NCBI RefSeq assembly: GCF_002080455.1
Contig: NZ_CP020555.1
Span: 7,430,501 to 7,494,500 of the forward strand
Direction of reading: 5' to 3'
Source of the DNA: Streptomyces sp. Sge12
GTDB taxonomy: Bacteria > Actinomycetota > Actinomycetes > Streptomycetales > Streptomycetaceae
Length of the DNA: 64,000 bases
Of this stretch, positions 8,819-16,525 are shown piece by piece. The position numbers were made by a program, and so were the translations under genes. The stretch's first letter is position 1. The number at the start of each line of letters is the position of its first letter. Below the pieces are notes generated by a model, which saw only the letters and a list, made by a program, of their open reading frames with translations, was not told the DNA's origin and searched no databases.

Positions 8819-9271
8819 ATGCCCCTCGTCCAGGTAGAGATCCCCATCGCCGCCCGCCCCGAGGACAGCTGGAACGCCGTCATCGACGTCGAGAGCTACG
8901 CCTCCTGCATGGACAGCGTCCAGTCCGTCACGATCGTCGACCGCACCGGCCCGGACGAGCGCACGACGGCCTGGTCCGTCCACCTCAAGGGCTCGGTCCT
9001 CGAGTGGGTGGAGGCCGAACGGCTCGACCACACCGCCCGGCGCTTCGACTTCCACCAGGTCAGCGGAGACCTCGCCCATTTCGTGGGCCACTGGGCGGTG
9101 CGCCCGTCCGACGACGGCGGCAGCCACGTCTCCCTGACCGTCGAGTTCGAGATAGGGATCCCGCTGCTCGCCGACATGCTCAACCCCGTCGCCGCCACCG
9201 CCCTGCGGGAGAACGCCGAGCAGATGCTGCACGCCCTGGAGTTGCGGCTCACCGGCGACGCCGCCCGCTGA
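8819..9271 (+). CDS. SRPBCC/START-fold polyketide cyclase-like protein
   Basis: 150 residues, the length of a single-domain SRPBCC (Bet v1-like) protein. The N-terminus PLVQVEIPIAARPEDSWNAV and the downstream VEWVEAERLD-like strands followed by a long C-terminal helix (ALRENAEQMLHALELRL) fit the polyketide cyclase/aromatase and COQ10-binding group. Such proteins bind hydrophobic intermediates in a deep cavity and either catalyse cyclisation or chaperone the chain. The gene has its own ribosome binding site (GGAAAGAGA before ATG 8819) and sits 87 bp after the transferase gene. A role in cyclising or holding the alkyl intermediate is inferred. Confidence 0.8.
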   Translation: MPLVQVEIPIAARPEDSWNAVIDVESYASCMDSVQSVTIVDRTGPDERTTAWSVHLKGSVLEWVEAERLDHTARRFDFHQVSGDLAHFVGHWAVRPSDDGGSHVSLTVEFEIGIPLLADMLNPVAATALRENAEQMLHALELRLTGDAAR

Positions 9272-9328
9272 GGCGTCCGGCGCGCACCTCCGCCCCCTCC
9301 CCACCCACCCTTCTCCAGGAGGTCCCCC

Positions 9329-10591
9329 GTGGCAGCCCCGACCACGACCGCCCCGCCCACCGCGGGCGAGGTCTTCGAACAACTCCGCCGCCACCAGTCC
9401 CCGAAGCTGGCGCTGACCGGCAAGTTCGCCGGCCAGGGAGCCGTGGAGGCCGGCGCCCTCGGCTCCCGCGTCACCCTCTCCGACGGCCGCACCGCGCTCG
9501 ACTTCGGCTCGTACGCGGTCGCCCTCCTCGGCCACCGCCACCCCGGCGTGGTGGCGGCCGTGGCCGAGCAGCTCGACGTGATGCCCACGTCGACGCGCAG
9601 CCTGGCCAACCCGGTGGCCGCCCGGGCCGCGGCCCGGCTCTCCGAGTACCTCGGCGGCCGGCTCCCGAAGGTCTACTTCGGCCTGAACGGGGCCGACGCC
9701 GTCGAGGTGTCGGTGAAACTCGCCCGGCTCGCCACGGGCCGGGACCGGGTGCTCGCGGTGACCGGCGGCTATCACGGCAAGACACTGGGCGCCCTCTCCC
9801 TCACGCACAGCCCGCTGTTCCGGGCCGGGCTGCGGGGCGCCGTCATCGACGTGGTCCACATCGACCCCGAGGACCCGTACGCCGTACGGGCGCAGGTGAA
9901 GGCGGCCCCGGTGGCCGCCGTGATCTTCGAACCCGTCCAGGGCGAGAACGGCGCCGTTCCGCTGCGGACCGAGGTCCTGCACCAGTGGTGCGAGGACGCG
10001 CACTCCCACGGCGCCTTCGCCATCGCGGACGAGATCCAGTGCGGGCTGCGCCGCTGCGGAGAGCCTTCGGTCGCCCTCGCGGACGGCCTGCCGGTCGACG
10101 CCGTACTCGTGGGCAAGCCGCTCGGCGGCGGCGTGGTGCCGCTCTCCGCCGCGGTGTGCAGCACCGAGCTCTACGCCCCGCTGGCGCAGGACCCGTTCCT
10201 GCATTCGGCGACTTTCGGCGGCCACCCGCTGAGCTGCGCCGCGCTCCCCGCCGCCCTGGAGGCGATCGAGGAACTCGCCGAGCACGGACGGATGCTGTCG
10301 GCCCGGCTCGCCGACGGCCTGCGCGCCCTGGCAGAGCGCCACCCGCGGGTGATGGGCGCCCATCACGGCAGGGGGCTGCTGTGGGGCATCGAGTTCACCA
10401 CCCCCGGGGCGGCCGGCGAGGCCGTGGTGTCGCTGGCCGGCAACGGCCTGCTGGTCTCGCCCTGCCTGGGCCGCCCGACCACGGTGCGGCTGCTGCCCCC
10501 GCTCGTCACCACCGGGGCGGAGCTCGACGAGGCACTGGACATCCTCGACACCGCCCTGGCCGCGGCCGCCCCGGCCGGCCTCCCCGGCTGA
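9329..10591 (+). CDS. class III PLP-dependent aminotransferase
   Basis: 420 residues with the class III (omega-type) aminotransferase signature: the cofactor-phosphate segment GGYHGKT, the EPVQGENGA stretch, the ring-nitrogen Asp in ADEIQCGLRRCG, and the Schiff-base lysine in LVGKPLGGG (Lys263). The family moves an amino group to an aldehyde or ketone. The start GTG 9329 follows a strong AGGAGG. Placed between the SRPBCC protein and the ACP/ketosynthase/reductase trio, it is well suited to transaminate an aldehyde released by the thioester-reductase-like SDR, as omega-transaminases do in several polyketide alkaloid pathways. Amino donor and acceptor are not known. Confidence 0.9.
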   Translation: MAAPTTTAPPTAGEVFEQLRRHQSPKLALTGKFAGQGAVEAGALGSRVTLSDGRTALDFGSYAVALLGHRHPGVVAAVAEQLDVMPTSTRSLANPVAARAAARLSEYLGGRLPKVYFGLNGADAVEVSVKLARLATGRDRVLAVTGGYHGKTLGALSLTHSPLFRAGLRGAVIDVVHIDPEDPYAVRAQVKAAPVAAVIFEPVQGENGAVPLRTEVLHQWCEDAHSHGAFAIADEIQCGLRRCGEPSVALADGLPVDAVLVGKPLGGGVVPLSAAVCSTELYAPLAQDPFLHSATFGGHPLSCAALPAALEAIEELAEHGRMLSARLADGLRALAERHPRVMGAHHGRGLLWGIEFTTPGAAGEAVVSLAGNGLLVSPCLGRPTTVRLLPPLVTTGAELDEALDILDTALAAAAPAGLPG

Positions 10592-10646
10592 CGGCCGCCG
10601 CCGCCCCGTCGCACGACCACGCCCTTCAGCTCATCGGAGGAAGCAG

Positions 10647-10934
10647 ATGAACCCCACCCAACCCACCACCGAACCCACCACCGAAACACCTGCCGACCTC
10701 TTCGGCCTCGTCCGCGAAACCATCGCCGACGTCCTCGGGACCACGCCCGACGTCATCGTGGCGAGCACCGACCTGCGGGCCGAATACGGCATCGACAGCC
10801 TGGAGATGATGTCGATCGGCGCGCAGCTCGAACGCGCGCTGGGCGTGCAGATCTCGGTCGAGGACCTGATGCGGGCCGACACCGTGGGCGAGGCCGTCAC
10901 CCTCCTCGCCGAGCGCCGGGCGGGCCGCTCATGA
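10647..10934 (+). CDS. acyl carrier protein
   Basis: 95 residues with a Thr/Pro-rich N-terminal tail and one carrier domain. The phosphopantetheine attachment motif is YGIDSLEM, with Ser51 as the modified residue; the surrounding helices (LFGLVRETIADVLG and LERALGVQISVEDL) match type II ACPs. It overlaps the ketosynthase start by 4 bp (ATGA), so the two proteins are made together and very probably act together. As the only carrier in the locus it is expected to hold the growing acyl chain for the ketosynthase, the reductase and perhaps the dehydrogenase. Confidence 0.92.
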   Translation: MNPTQPTTEPTTETPADLFGLVRETIADVLGTTPDVIVASTDLRAEYGIDSLEMMSIGAQLERALGVQISVEDLMRADTVGEAVTLLAERRAGRS

Positions 10935-12196
10935 TCTGGCACCAGCCCACCGCCGGGCCCGGCCGGGCCGACGCGCGCCCGCGCGTGGTCGTCACCGGCA
11001 TCGGGGTGAAGTCCCCGGCCGGCCTCACCCTCGACGAGGTCATGGACACCGTCCTCGCGGCGCGGCCCACCGCCGAGGTCCACAAGGACCTGATCGAGAC
11101 CGGCTCACCGGTCCACATCGCCTGCCGGGTACCCGACTTCGACATCGACTCCTACCTCACCCGCCGCGAGCGCCGCCAGATCGACCGGCCCACCGAGCTG
11201 GCCCTGTGCGCGGCGGCCGACGCCGTACGCCAGGCCGATCTGCCCCACCTGGCGCCCTCCCGGGTGGGCGTGCACCTCGGGACCGGCATCGGCGGCCTCC
11301 CCACCATGGAGGCGCTGGTCCGGGACAACGACGCGAACCCGACGGCCATGCCCGTGCACTCCGTACCCCGGACCATGGCCAACTCCGCCGCCGCCCGCGT
11401 GGCGATGCACTACGGCTTCCAGGGCTCCTGCGTGACCTACTCCACGGCCTGCGCCAGCGGCGCCACGGCCATCGGCGAAGCCACCCGCCGCATCCAGTAC
11501 GGAGAGCTCGACGTCGCCGTCGCCGGCGGGTTCGACTCGGCGGTGACCACCTTCATGCTCAGCGGCTTCTCTCGGATGCAGGCCCTATCCACCCGCAACG
11601 ACGACCCCCACCGCGCGAGCCGCCCCTTCGACGCCGCGCGCGACGGCTTCGTCATGGGCGAGGGCGCGGCCGTGCTCGTACTGGAGCTGCGCGAGTCCGC
11701 GCTGCTCCGCGGAGCCACCATCCTCGGGGAGATCGCGGGCTACGCCACCAATTCCGACGCCCACCACATCGTGGCCCCGCACACGGACGGCGCCGTCGCG
11801 GCGGCCTGCATGGCCGCGGCGGTCTCGGACGCCGGACTGCTGCCGTCCGACATCGGCCAGATCAGCGCGCACGGCACGTCCACCCAGGCCAACGACCGGG
11901 CCGAGGCCGCCGCGATCCACCGGTGCTTCAACGGGCAGGCCCCGCCGGTGACCGCCGTCAAGGGCGTCACCGGGCATCTCATCGGAGGCTCCGGGGCCCT
12001 GGAGGCCGCGATCGCCCTCGCCTGTGCGCAGCGCCGGATCGTGCCGCCGGTCGCCAACCTCACCTCCGCCTCGGAGTCCGACCGGATCGACGTGGTCTCA
12101 GGAGCCCCGCGCCGCGTGGACAGCGCCCCGGTGCTCTCCAACTCCTTCGGCTTCGGCGGACAGAACGCCTGCCTGGTCCTGCAGCCCGCCACCTGA
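10931..12196 (+). CDS. stand-alone beta-ketoacyl-ACP synthase (FabF/KAS II-like)
   Basis: 421 residues of condensing-enzyme fold with the full decarboxylative Claisen triad: Cys174 in STACASG, His314 in SAHGTST and His349 in VKGVTGHLIGG (with Lys344). It is therefore predicted to be active, not a chain-length factor. No chain-length-factor partner, ketoreductase or dehydratase gene is present, so beta-keto processing must come from primary fatty acid synthesis or the intermediate stays a beta-ketone. The N-terminus VVVTGIGVKSPAGLTL is normal for KAS II. It is translationally coupled to the ACP gene upstream, and the reductase gene follows after 19 bp. Confidence 0.92.
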   Translation: MIWHQPTAGPGRADARPRVVVTGIGVKSPAGLTLDEVMDTVLAARPTAEVHKDLIETGSPVHIACRVPDFDIDSYLTRRERRQIDRPTELALCAAADAVRQADLPHLAPSRVGVHLGTGIGGLPTMEALVRDNDANPTAMPVHSVPRTMANSAAARVAMHYGFQGSCVTYSTACASGATAIGEATRRIQYGELDVAVAGGFDSAVTTFMLSGFSRMQALSTRNDDPHRASRPFDAARDGFVMGEGAAVLVLELRESALLRGATILGEIAGYATNSDAHHIVAPHTDGAVAAACMAAAVSDAGLLPSDIGQISAHGTSTQANDRAEAAAIHRCFNGQAPPVTAVKGVTGHLIGGSGALEAAIALACAQRRIVPPVANLTSASESDRIDVVSGAPRRVDSAPVLSNSFGFGGQNACLVLQPAT

Positions 12197-12215
12197 ACAC
12201 CGGGAGTTCCCTGCC

Positions 12216-13307
12216 ATGCGCATCCTCGTCACCGGCGCCCAGGGCGTCGTAGGCACCGAAGTGGCCGAGCGCCTCGCGGCGGAAGCCGCCGGCCGCACCG
12301 GCCGCGACCTCGTCCGTACCGCTCGCCGTGCGGTCGCCACCGGCGCCACCGGCACGACCGACAACAACGGCACCACCGACAACACCGGCCCCGCTCCCGT
12401 GCTCTGGAACATCGGCGCCGAGCCCGCCCCGGACCCCCTCACCGGGCGGCCCTGGGACGTCATCGTGCACACCGCCGCCTCCACCCGGTGGACCATGAGC
12501 CGCCAGGAGGCCACCGACGCCAACATCCGGACCCTGCGCGCGGTGCTCGCGCTCGCCGGCCCGGACACCCACGTCGTCCACGTCTCCACCGCCTACGTCG
12601 GCGGAGTACGCGCCCCCGAGGACCTCAGGGGAGCCGAGTTCGAGGGCTACCGCAACGGCTACGAGTGGTCGAAGTCCGTCTGCGAGGAGATCGTGGCCAC
12701 CGACCACCGGGGACCGGCGACCATCGTCCGCCCGCCGCTGGTCCTGGGCCGTCGCGAAGACGGCCGCATCGGCCGTTTCTCCGGCCCCTACAGCCTCTTC
12801 CCGGCCCTCGTCTCCGGCCTCGCGGCGGTCGTCGTCGGGGACCCGGACGGCTACGCCGAGATCAGCCCCGTCGACGAGGTCGCCGAAGTGATCGCGGGCG
12901 CCGCCCTCGGCGCCCCGCCCGCCTCGCCGCTCACCGAGGTGATCGCGGCGGGACAGGACAGCATGCGCCTGAGCGACCTGGTCCGCATCACGTGCGACAC
13001 CCTCAACGCCTTCCGGGCCGAGCACGGCGTCGACCCGATCGCGCAGCCGCCGACCGTGTCCACCGACAGCTGGAACCGCTTCTTCCTGCCGCTGGCGGCG
13101 CAATGGCTCTCTCCCGTCCAGCAGGAGGCCGTGAAGCTGCTCGCGATGTTCCAGAGCTACACCAGCATGGGCGAGCCCTTCGAACCCACCCGCAAAGTCG
13201 CCGATCCCGGCGGGGTGATGGCGGCCTCGGTGCTGCACTGGGCGCGCAGCAAGCCCCGGCAGGCGCTCGGCCGCACCGTGCCGTGGACGTTGATCGACGC
13301 CGCATGA
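12216..13307 (+). CDS. extended SDR, fatty acyl / thioester reductase-like
   Basis: 363 residues. The NADP-binding motif TGAQGVVG (residues 6-13) and the catalytic Tyr149/Lys153 in NGYEWSK identify an extended short-chain dehydrogenase. The segment VHTAASTRWT and VHVSTAYVGG are typical of the NAD_binding_4 (male-sterility, fatty acyl reductase, PKS/NRPS terminal reductase) branch, which converts acyl thioesters to aldehydes or alcohols. A low-complexity Gly/Thr/Asn insertion (about residues 41-60) interrupts the nucleotide-binding domain. A start at ATG 12216 is supported by GGGAG and by the motif position. Adjacent to the ACP and ketosynthase, it is the likely chain-release enzyme that provides the aldehyde for the aminotransferase. 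A sugar epimerase is the less likely alternative. Confidence 0.78.
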   Translation: MRILVTGAQGVVGTEVAERLAAEAAGRTGRDLVRTARRAVATGATGTTDNNGTTDNTGPAPVLWNIGAEPAPDPLTGRPWDVIVHTAASTRWTMSRQEATDANIRTLRAVLALAGPDTHVVHVSTAYVGGVRAPEDLRGAEFEGYRNGYEWSKSVCEEIVATDHRGPATIVRPPLVLGRREDGRIGRFSGPYSLFPALVSGLAAVVVGDPDGYAEISPVDEVAEVIAGAALGAPPASPLTEVIAAGQDSMRLSDLVRITCDTLNAFRAEHGVDPIAQPPTVSTDSWNRFFLPLAAQWLSPVQQEAVKLLAMFQSYTSMGEPFEPTRKVADPGGVMAASVLHWARSKPRQALGRTVPWTLIDAA

Positions 13308-13341
13308 GCCAAGGAACGGACCCCGGAAAGGACGGCCGGCC

Positions 13342-13881
13342 GTGCACGCCCTGCTGATCAGCGGAAGCCCCCGGGCGGGCTCCGGAACCAGCGCCCTGGC
13401 CGCGCTGGCGGGCGATGCCCTGCTCGCCCGGGGCGCCACAGTGACCCTGCTGGAACTGGCGGAGCCCTCGGGCCCGCGCCTTCGGGACGTGCCGCGCAGC
13501 TACGACGCCGTCGTCCTGGCCAGCCCCGTTCACCACGGCAGCTACTCGGGCCTGCTCAAGCTCGCGCTGGACGGGGTACCGGGCGACTGGCTGGCCGACA
13601 CGGCGGTCGGACTGCTCGCCCACGGCTCCGGCCCGCGCACCGGCAGCGTGGTGTGCGAACACCTGCGTACGGTGGCCAGGGCGCTCGGGGGCTGGGTGGC
13701 CCCGACCCAGATCGCGGCCTGTCCCGCCGACTTCGCCCCGGGACCGCACGGCGCGCCCGCACCGGACGCGTCCCTGCTGCGCCGCTGCGAGACGCTCGCC
13801 GCGGAACTCCACCGCTGCGCGAGGATGCTGCGCACCCCGGCCCCGCTCCCGGTGACGGCAGCGGCTCCGGGGGCCGTCTGA
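13342..13881 (+). CDS. NADPH-dependent FMN reductase-like flavodoxin-fold protein
   Basis: 179 residues of flavodoxin-like fold. The FMN phosphate-binding loop SGSPRAGSGT (residues 7-16) and the SPVHHGSYSGLLKLALD region that contacts the flavin ring match the NADPH-dependent FMN reductase/azoreductase family. The start GTG 13342 is preceded by AAAGGACGG. It is the last gene of the block, 34 bp after the reductase. It could supply reduced flavin or reduce an N-oxygenated or quinoid intermediate; no two-component flavin monooxygenase is encoded nearby, so the partner is unknown. Confidence 0.82.
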   Translation: MHALLISGSPRAGSGTSALAALAGDALLARGATVTLLELAEPSGPRLRDVPRSYDAVVLASPVHHGSYSGLLKLALDGVPGDWLADTAVGLLAHGSGPRTGSVVCEHLRTVARALGGWVAPTQIAACPADFAPGPHGAPAPDASLLRRCETLAAELHRCARMLRTPAPLPVTAAAPGAV

Positions 13882-13899
13882 TCTGTCGCCGGACCGCGG

Positions 13900-14511
13900 T
13901 CAGTCCGCGGCGGCGGCTTCTCGCCGGGCCCGGGCGCCGAGCACCGCGGCGGTGAAGTCCGCCAAGTGCGCCCTGAGCTCCTCGCGGGGTACGCCCTTGT
14001 CCCCGGCCAGGTACGCGACCAGGTCGGCCCGGGTGGCAGCGAGCAGCGCGTGGGCGGTGAAGTCGCTGTCGGGCGGACCGGGGAGGCGCCGCAGCAGGTC
14101 CCGGACCAAGGCGTGCCACTGGTCGTAGTGGTCCGCCCGATACGGGCTGTCCGCACCGCTTCCCTCCAGTGCCAGCGCGAGGTGGCGGTTGTCGAGCTTG
14201 AAGCACAGGACGGCGTCGAGCAGGGCCGGCACGCGTTCGAGCGGTGGTGTGGCCGGGCCCAGTGGCTCCGGGCCCTCCTCGATCGCCGCCCGGACCGGGG
14301 CGAGCCGCGCCTCGTACAGGGCGCGGATCAGCCCGGTGCGGTCGCCGAAGGCGCGAAAGAGCGTCGCTTTGCCGACGCCGGCCGCGGTCGCGATGTCGGC
14401 CATGGTCACCTCTTCGGGGCTCCCGCACTGGGCGAAGAGGGCGTCGGCGGCGGCGAAGACGGCCGCCCGGTTGCGGACCGCGTCCTTGCGCGGCTTGCGT
14501 TCGGCGGTCAT
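13900..14511 (-). CDS. TetR-family repressor
   Basis: 203 residues. The N-terminal helix-turn-helix is clear (TMADIATAAGVGKATLFRAFGD begins near residue 35; helix 3 is VGKATLFRAF), followed by a helical ligand-binding domain. It is divergent from a SnoaL-like/NmrA-like gene pair, and two inverted repeats lie in the 96-bp intergenic region, so autorepression and control of that pair by a small ligand is the natural reading. The gene converges on the last gene of the biosynthetic block with an 18-bp gap. Confidence 0.9.
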   Translation of the reverse strand: MTAERKPRKDAVRNRAAVFAAADALFAQCGSPEEVTMADIATAAGVGKATLFRAFGDRTGLIRALYEARLAPVRAAIEEGPEPLGPATPPLERVPALLDAVLCFKLDNRHLALALEGSGADSPYRADHYDQWHALVRDLLRRLPGPPDSDFTAHALLAATRADLVAYLAGDKGVPREELRAHLADFTAAVLGARARREAAAAD

Positions 14512-14531
14512 GGGACTGTCCCTCCGGTTGC

Positions 14532-14554
14532 GATACGGACTCGCGGTCCGTATC
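14532..14554. promoter_or_regulatory. TetR operator 1
   Basis: Perfect inverted repeat GATACGGAC, 5 bp, GTCCGTATC, in the divergent promoter region between the TetR gene and the SnoaL-like gene. The half-site GTCCGTATC recurs in the second site at 14579. Confidence 0.75.
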
Positions 14555-14568
14555 TTCGGGGAGAGAAG

Positions 14569-14583
14569 CGGACCACTGGTCCG
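14569..14583. promoter_or_regulatory. TetR operator 2
   Basis: Perfect inverted repeat CGGACCA, 1 bp, TGGTCCG. It is continuous with a second copy of the GGTCCGTATC sequence of operator 1, which supports recognition by the same TetR protein. The site lies 25 bp upstream of ATG 14608. Confidence 0.6.
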
Positions 14584-14607
14584 TATCGTAGTGGACGGAG
14601 AGCCGCC

Positions 14608-15057
14608 ATGCCCGCAACCACCCCACCCCTCTCACCCCCGGACCTGTACCGGCACAGCCTGCGCCTGCTCCTGGACAAGGACATCGCCTCCTGGGTCGGC
14701 CTGTGGTCCGAGCACGGAACCATGGAGTTCCCCTTCGCCCCACCGGGTTGGCCCGGCCGGCTGGAGGGGAGGGAGGCCGTCGCCGCCTACATGCGGAACT
14801 ACCCCGACCACATCGACCTGCACGACTTCCCCGACCTGCGGATCCACGAGACCACCGACCCGCGGACCGTCGTGGTCGAGATGCGCGCAGTGGGCCGCGT
14901 GGTCGCGACCGGTGGCCCCTTCGACATGACCTACATCGCCGTCGTGACGGTCGAGGACGGGCGGTTCACCTCCTACCGCGACTACTGGAACCCCCTGGCC
15001 GTCCAGGAGCCCGGCACGGACTTCACTCCGGATCCCGCGAGGAGCAGCGCCCGATGA
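14608..15057 (+). CDS. SnoaL-like / NTF2-fold protein
   Basis: 149 residues. The pattern LYRHSLRLLLDKDIASWVGL, then GTMEFPFAPPGWPGRLEGRE and a final strand with RFTSYRDYWNPLA, is that of the SnoaL-like nuclear transport factor 2 fold, often annotated as nuclear transport factor 2 family or ketosteroid isomerase-like. Members are small isomerases, cyclases or hydrolases; no catalytic residues can be assigned here. It overlaps the NmrA-like gene by 4 bp (ATGA), so both form one operon under the divergent TetR. Confidence 0.8.
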   Translation: MPATTPPLSPPDLYRHSLRLLLDKDIASWVGLWSEHGTMEFPFAPPGWPGRLEGREAVAAYMRNYPDHIDLHDFPDLRIHETTDPRTVVVEMRAVGRVVATGGPFDMTYIAVVTVEDGRFTSYRDYWNPLAVQEPGTDFTPDPARSSAR

Positions 15058-15980
15058 GCACGATCGACCCCGCCGGAGCCACCCTGGTCATCGGCGCCAC
15101 CGGCACCACCGGCCGCCGCACCGCCGACCGGCTGATCGCCGCAGGCCACCGCGTCCGGGCCGCCAGCCGGGGCGCGACCCCGCTCCCGGGCGCCGAACCG
15201 GTCCGCTTCGACTGGTACGACCCCGCCGGCTTCGACGCCGCCGTGACCGGGGCCGACCGCGTCTACCTCGTACCGCCCATCGGCGACCCGGACCCGGCCG
15301 CGGTCATGCTGCCCTTCCTCGACCGGGCGCGCGCCGCGGGCGTGCGCCGCGCCGTACTCCTGAGCTCCTCGGCCATCGCCGAGGGCGGCCCGGCGGTCGG
15401 GCAGGTCCACCGGGCCCTGCCCGGTCTGTTCGACGAGTGGGCGGTCCTGCGCCCCTCCTGGTTCATGCAGAACTTCACCGGTACCCACGCCCATGCCGAC
15501 AGCATCCGTACCGACGGGGAGATCCTGACCGCGGCCGGGTCGGGCCGGGTCGGATTCGTCGACGCCGACGACATCGCCGCCGTCGCCGTACGGGCCCTGA
15601 CCGACGACCGGGCCCCCGACGCCGACCTGGTCCTCACCGGGCCGCAAGCGCTCAGCCACGACGACATCGCCGCGATCCTCACGGACGTCACCGGCCGGCC
15701 GGTGGTCCACCGCCCGCTGACCTACGAGGCCATGTGCGAGCGCCTGGCCGCGGTCATCCCGCCGGAGTTCGCCGCGATGCTGGCCGGGATGGACCGGGCC
15801 ATCGCCGAAGGGGCCGAGGACCGCACCACCGATACGGTCCTGCGCCTCACCGGCCGCCCGCCGCACGACTTCCGGGCGGTCGCCGAACGCGAGCTGTCCG
15901 GTCGGGCGGAACCGGCCGCCGGCACCGCTCCCACCACGGCCGCTCACCCGGACGGCCCAACGGGCGCGGCCTGCGGGTGA
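15054..15980 (+). CDS. NmrA-like NAD(P)-binding protein
   Basis: 308 residues with the dinucleotide-binding motif LVIGATGTTGRR at the N-terminus and the NmrA/ergot-alkaloid-biosynthesis-like pattern VLLSSSAIAEGG, VLRPSWFMQNF and VGFVDADDIAAVAVRAL. Related proteins are NAD(P)H-dependent reductases (azoreductase or quinone reductase-like) or redox-sensing regulators. It is translationally coupled to the SnoaL-like gene and should share TetR control. The C-terminal 25 residues are low complexity (Ala, Thr, Pro, Gly). Confidence 0.85.
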   Translation: MSTIDPAGATLVIGATGTTGRRTADRLIAAGHRVRAASRGATPLPGAEPVRFDWYDPAGFDAAVTGADRVYLVPPIGDPDPAAVMLPFLDRARAAGVRRAVLLSSSAIAEGGPAVGQVHRALPGLFDEWAVLRPSWFMQNFTGTHAHADSIRTDGEILTAAGSGRVGFVDADDIAAVAVRALTDDRAPDADLVLTGPQALSHDDIAAILTDVTGRPVVHRPLTYEAMCERLAAVIPPEFAAMLAGMDRAIAEGAEDRTTDTVLRLTGRPPHDFRAVAERELSGRAEPAAGTAPTTAAHPDGPTGAACG

Positions 15981-16081
15981 CGCCTACGCTGAAACGGCAA
16001 CCCCACCCACCCACGCGCCCCTGCTCGGGGGGCCAGGGGCGACGGGCCCGGCCCAGTTCAGCACCGAAAGGCGGTTCCGCC

Positions 16082-16435
16082 ATGGCCACCAGGTCTGACG
16101 CTCCCGTTCTCGACACGCTCGCCGCAATGACCATGGACTCCGTCGAGCACTGCGGCATGGACGAGAAGACGCTCATCACCACCCGCATCGCCGCCCTCGT
16201 CGCCATGGACGCACCGGCCATCTCCTACCTGGCCCACATCAGCCCCGCGGTGAAGGCCGACTTCACCGTCGAACAGCTCCAGGACGTGCTCGTCGCGATC
16301 GCGCCCGTCGTGGGCACGGCGCGCGTCATGTCGGCCGCGGGCCACATCGCCCAGGCGTTCGGCGTCGCCATAGCCATGGTCGAAAGCGAAGCCGAAGCGA
16401 TGGCCAACGCCGAAGCCGAGAGCCGCAACTCCTGA
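16082..16435 (+). CDS. small carboxymuconolactone decarboxylase-like protein
   Basis: 117 residues, mostly alpha-helical: MDEKTLITTRIAALVAMDAP, then an LQDVLVAIAPVVGTARVM helix and a C-terminal helix rich in Ala/Glu. This matches small actinobacterial proteins annotated in the carboxymuconolactone decarboxylase/AhpD-like group, but the CxxC redox pair of AhpD is absent (the only Cys is in EHCGM), so peroxidase activity is unlikely. It stands alone with its own GAAAGGCGG ribosome site. Confidence 0.6.
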   Translation: MATRSDAPVLDTLAAMTMDSVEHCGMDEKTLITTRIAALVAMDAPAISYLAHISPAVKADFTVEQLQDVLVAIAPVVGTARVMSAAGHIAQAFGVAIAMVESEAEAMANAEAESRNS

Positions 16436-16484
16436 GCCCGAGCCGAGCGGTCGCCGGCCCCTTCGCGTTCCGAACGCCCCCGCA

Positions 16485-16525
16485 CGAGCGGGTCACGGCC
16501 CGGGCCCCGGGCCGTGACCCGCTCG
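16485..16525. terminator. bidirectional terminator hairpin
   Basis: A near-perfect 41-bp palindrome with arms CGAGCGGGTCACGGCCCGG and its complement, centred at 16505, lies between two convergent genes and overlaps the last codons of the VOC gene on the minus strand. No U-tract is present, which is common for terminators in this group. Confidence 0.65.

Noticed and set aside
7316..10366. 1016-codon minus-strand frame opposite the biosynthetic genes
   Set aside because: Spans four well-supported plus-strand genes and has no recognisable motif; typical GC-rich antisense artefact.
10647..12196. Type II aromatic polyketide (minimal PKS) locus
   Set aside because: The ketosynthase is FabF-like with a complete triad and no chain-length factor gene is adjacent, so a KS-alpha/KS-beta aromatic pathway is not supported.
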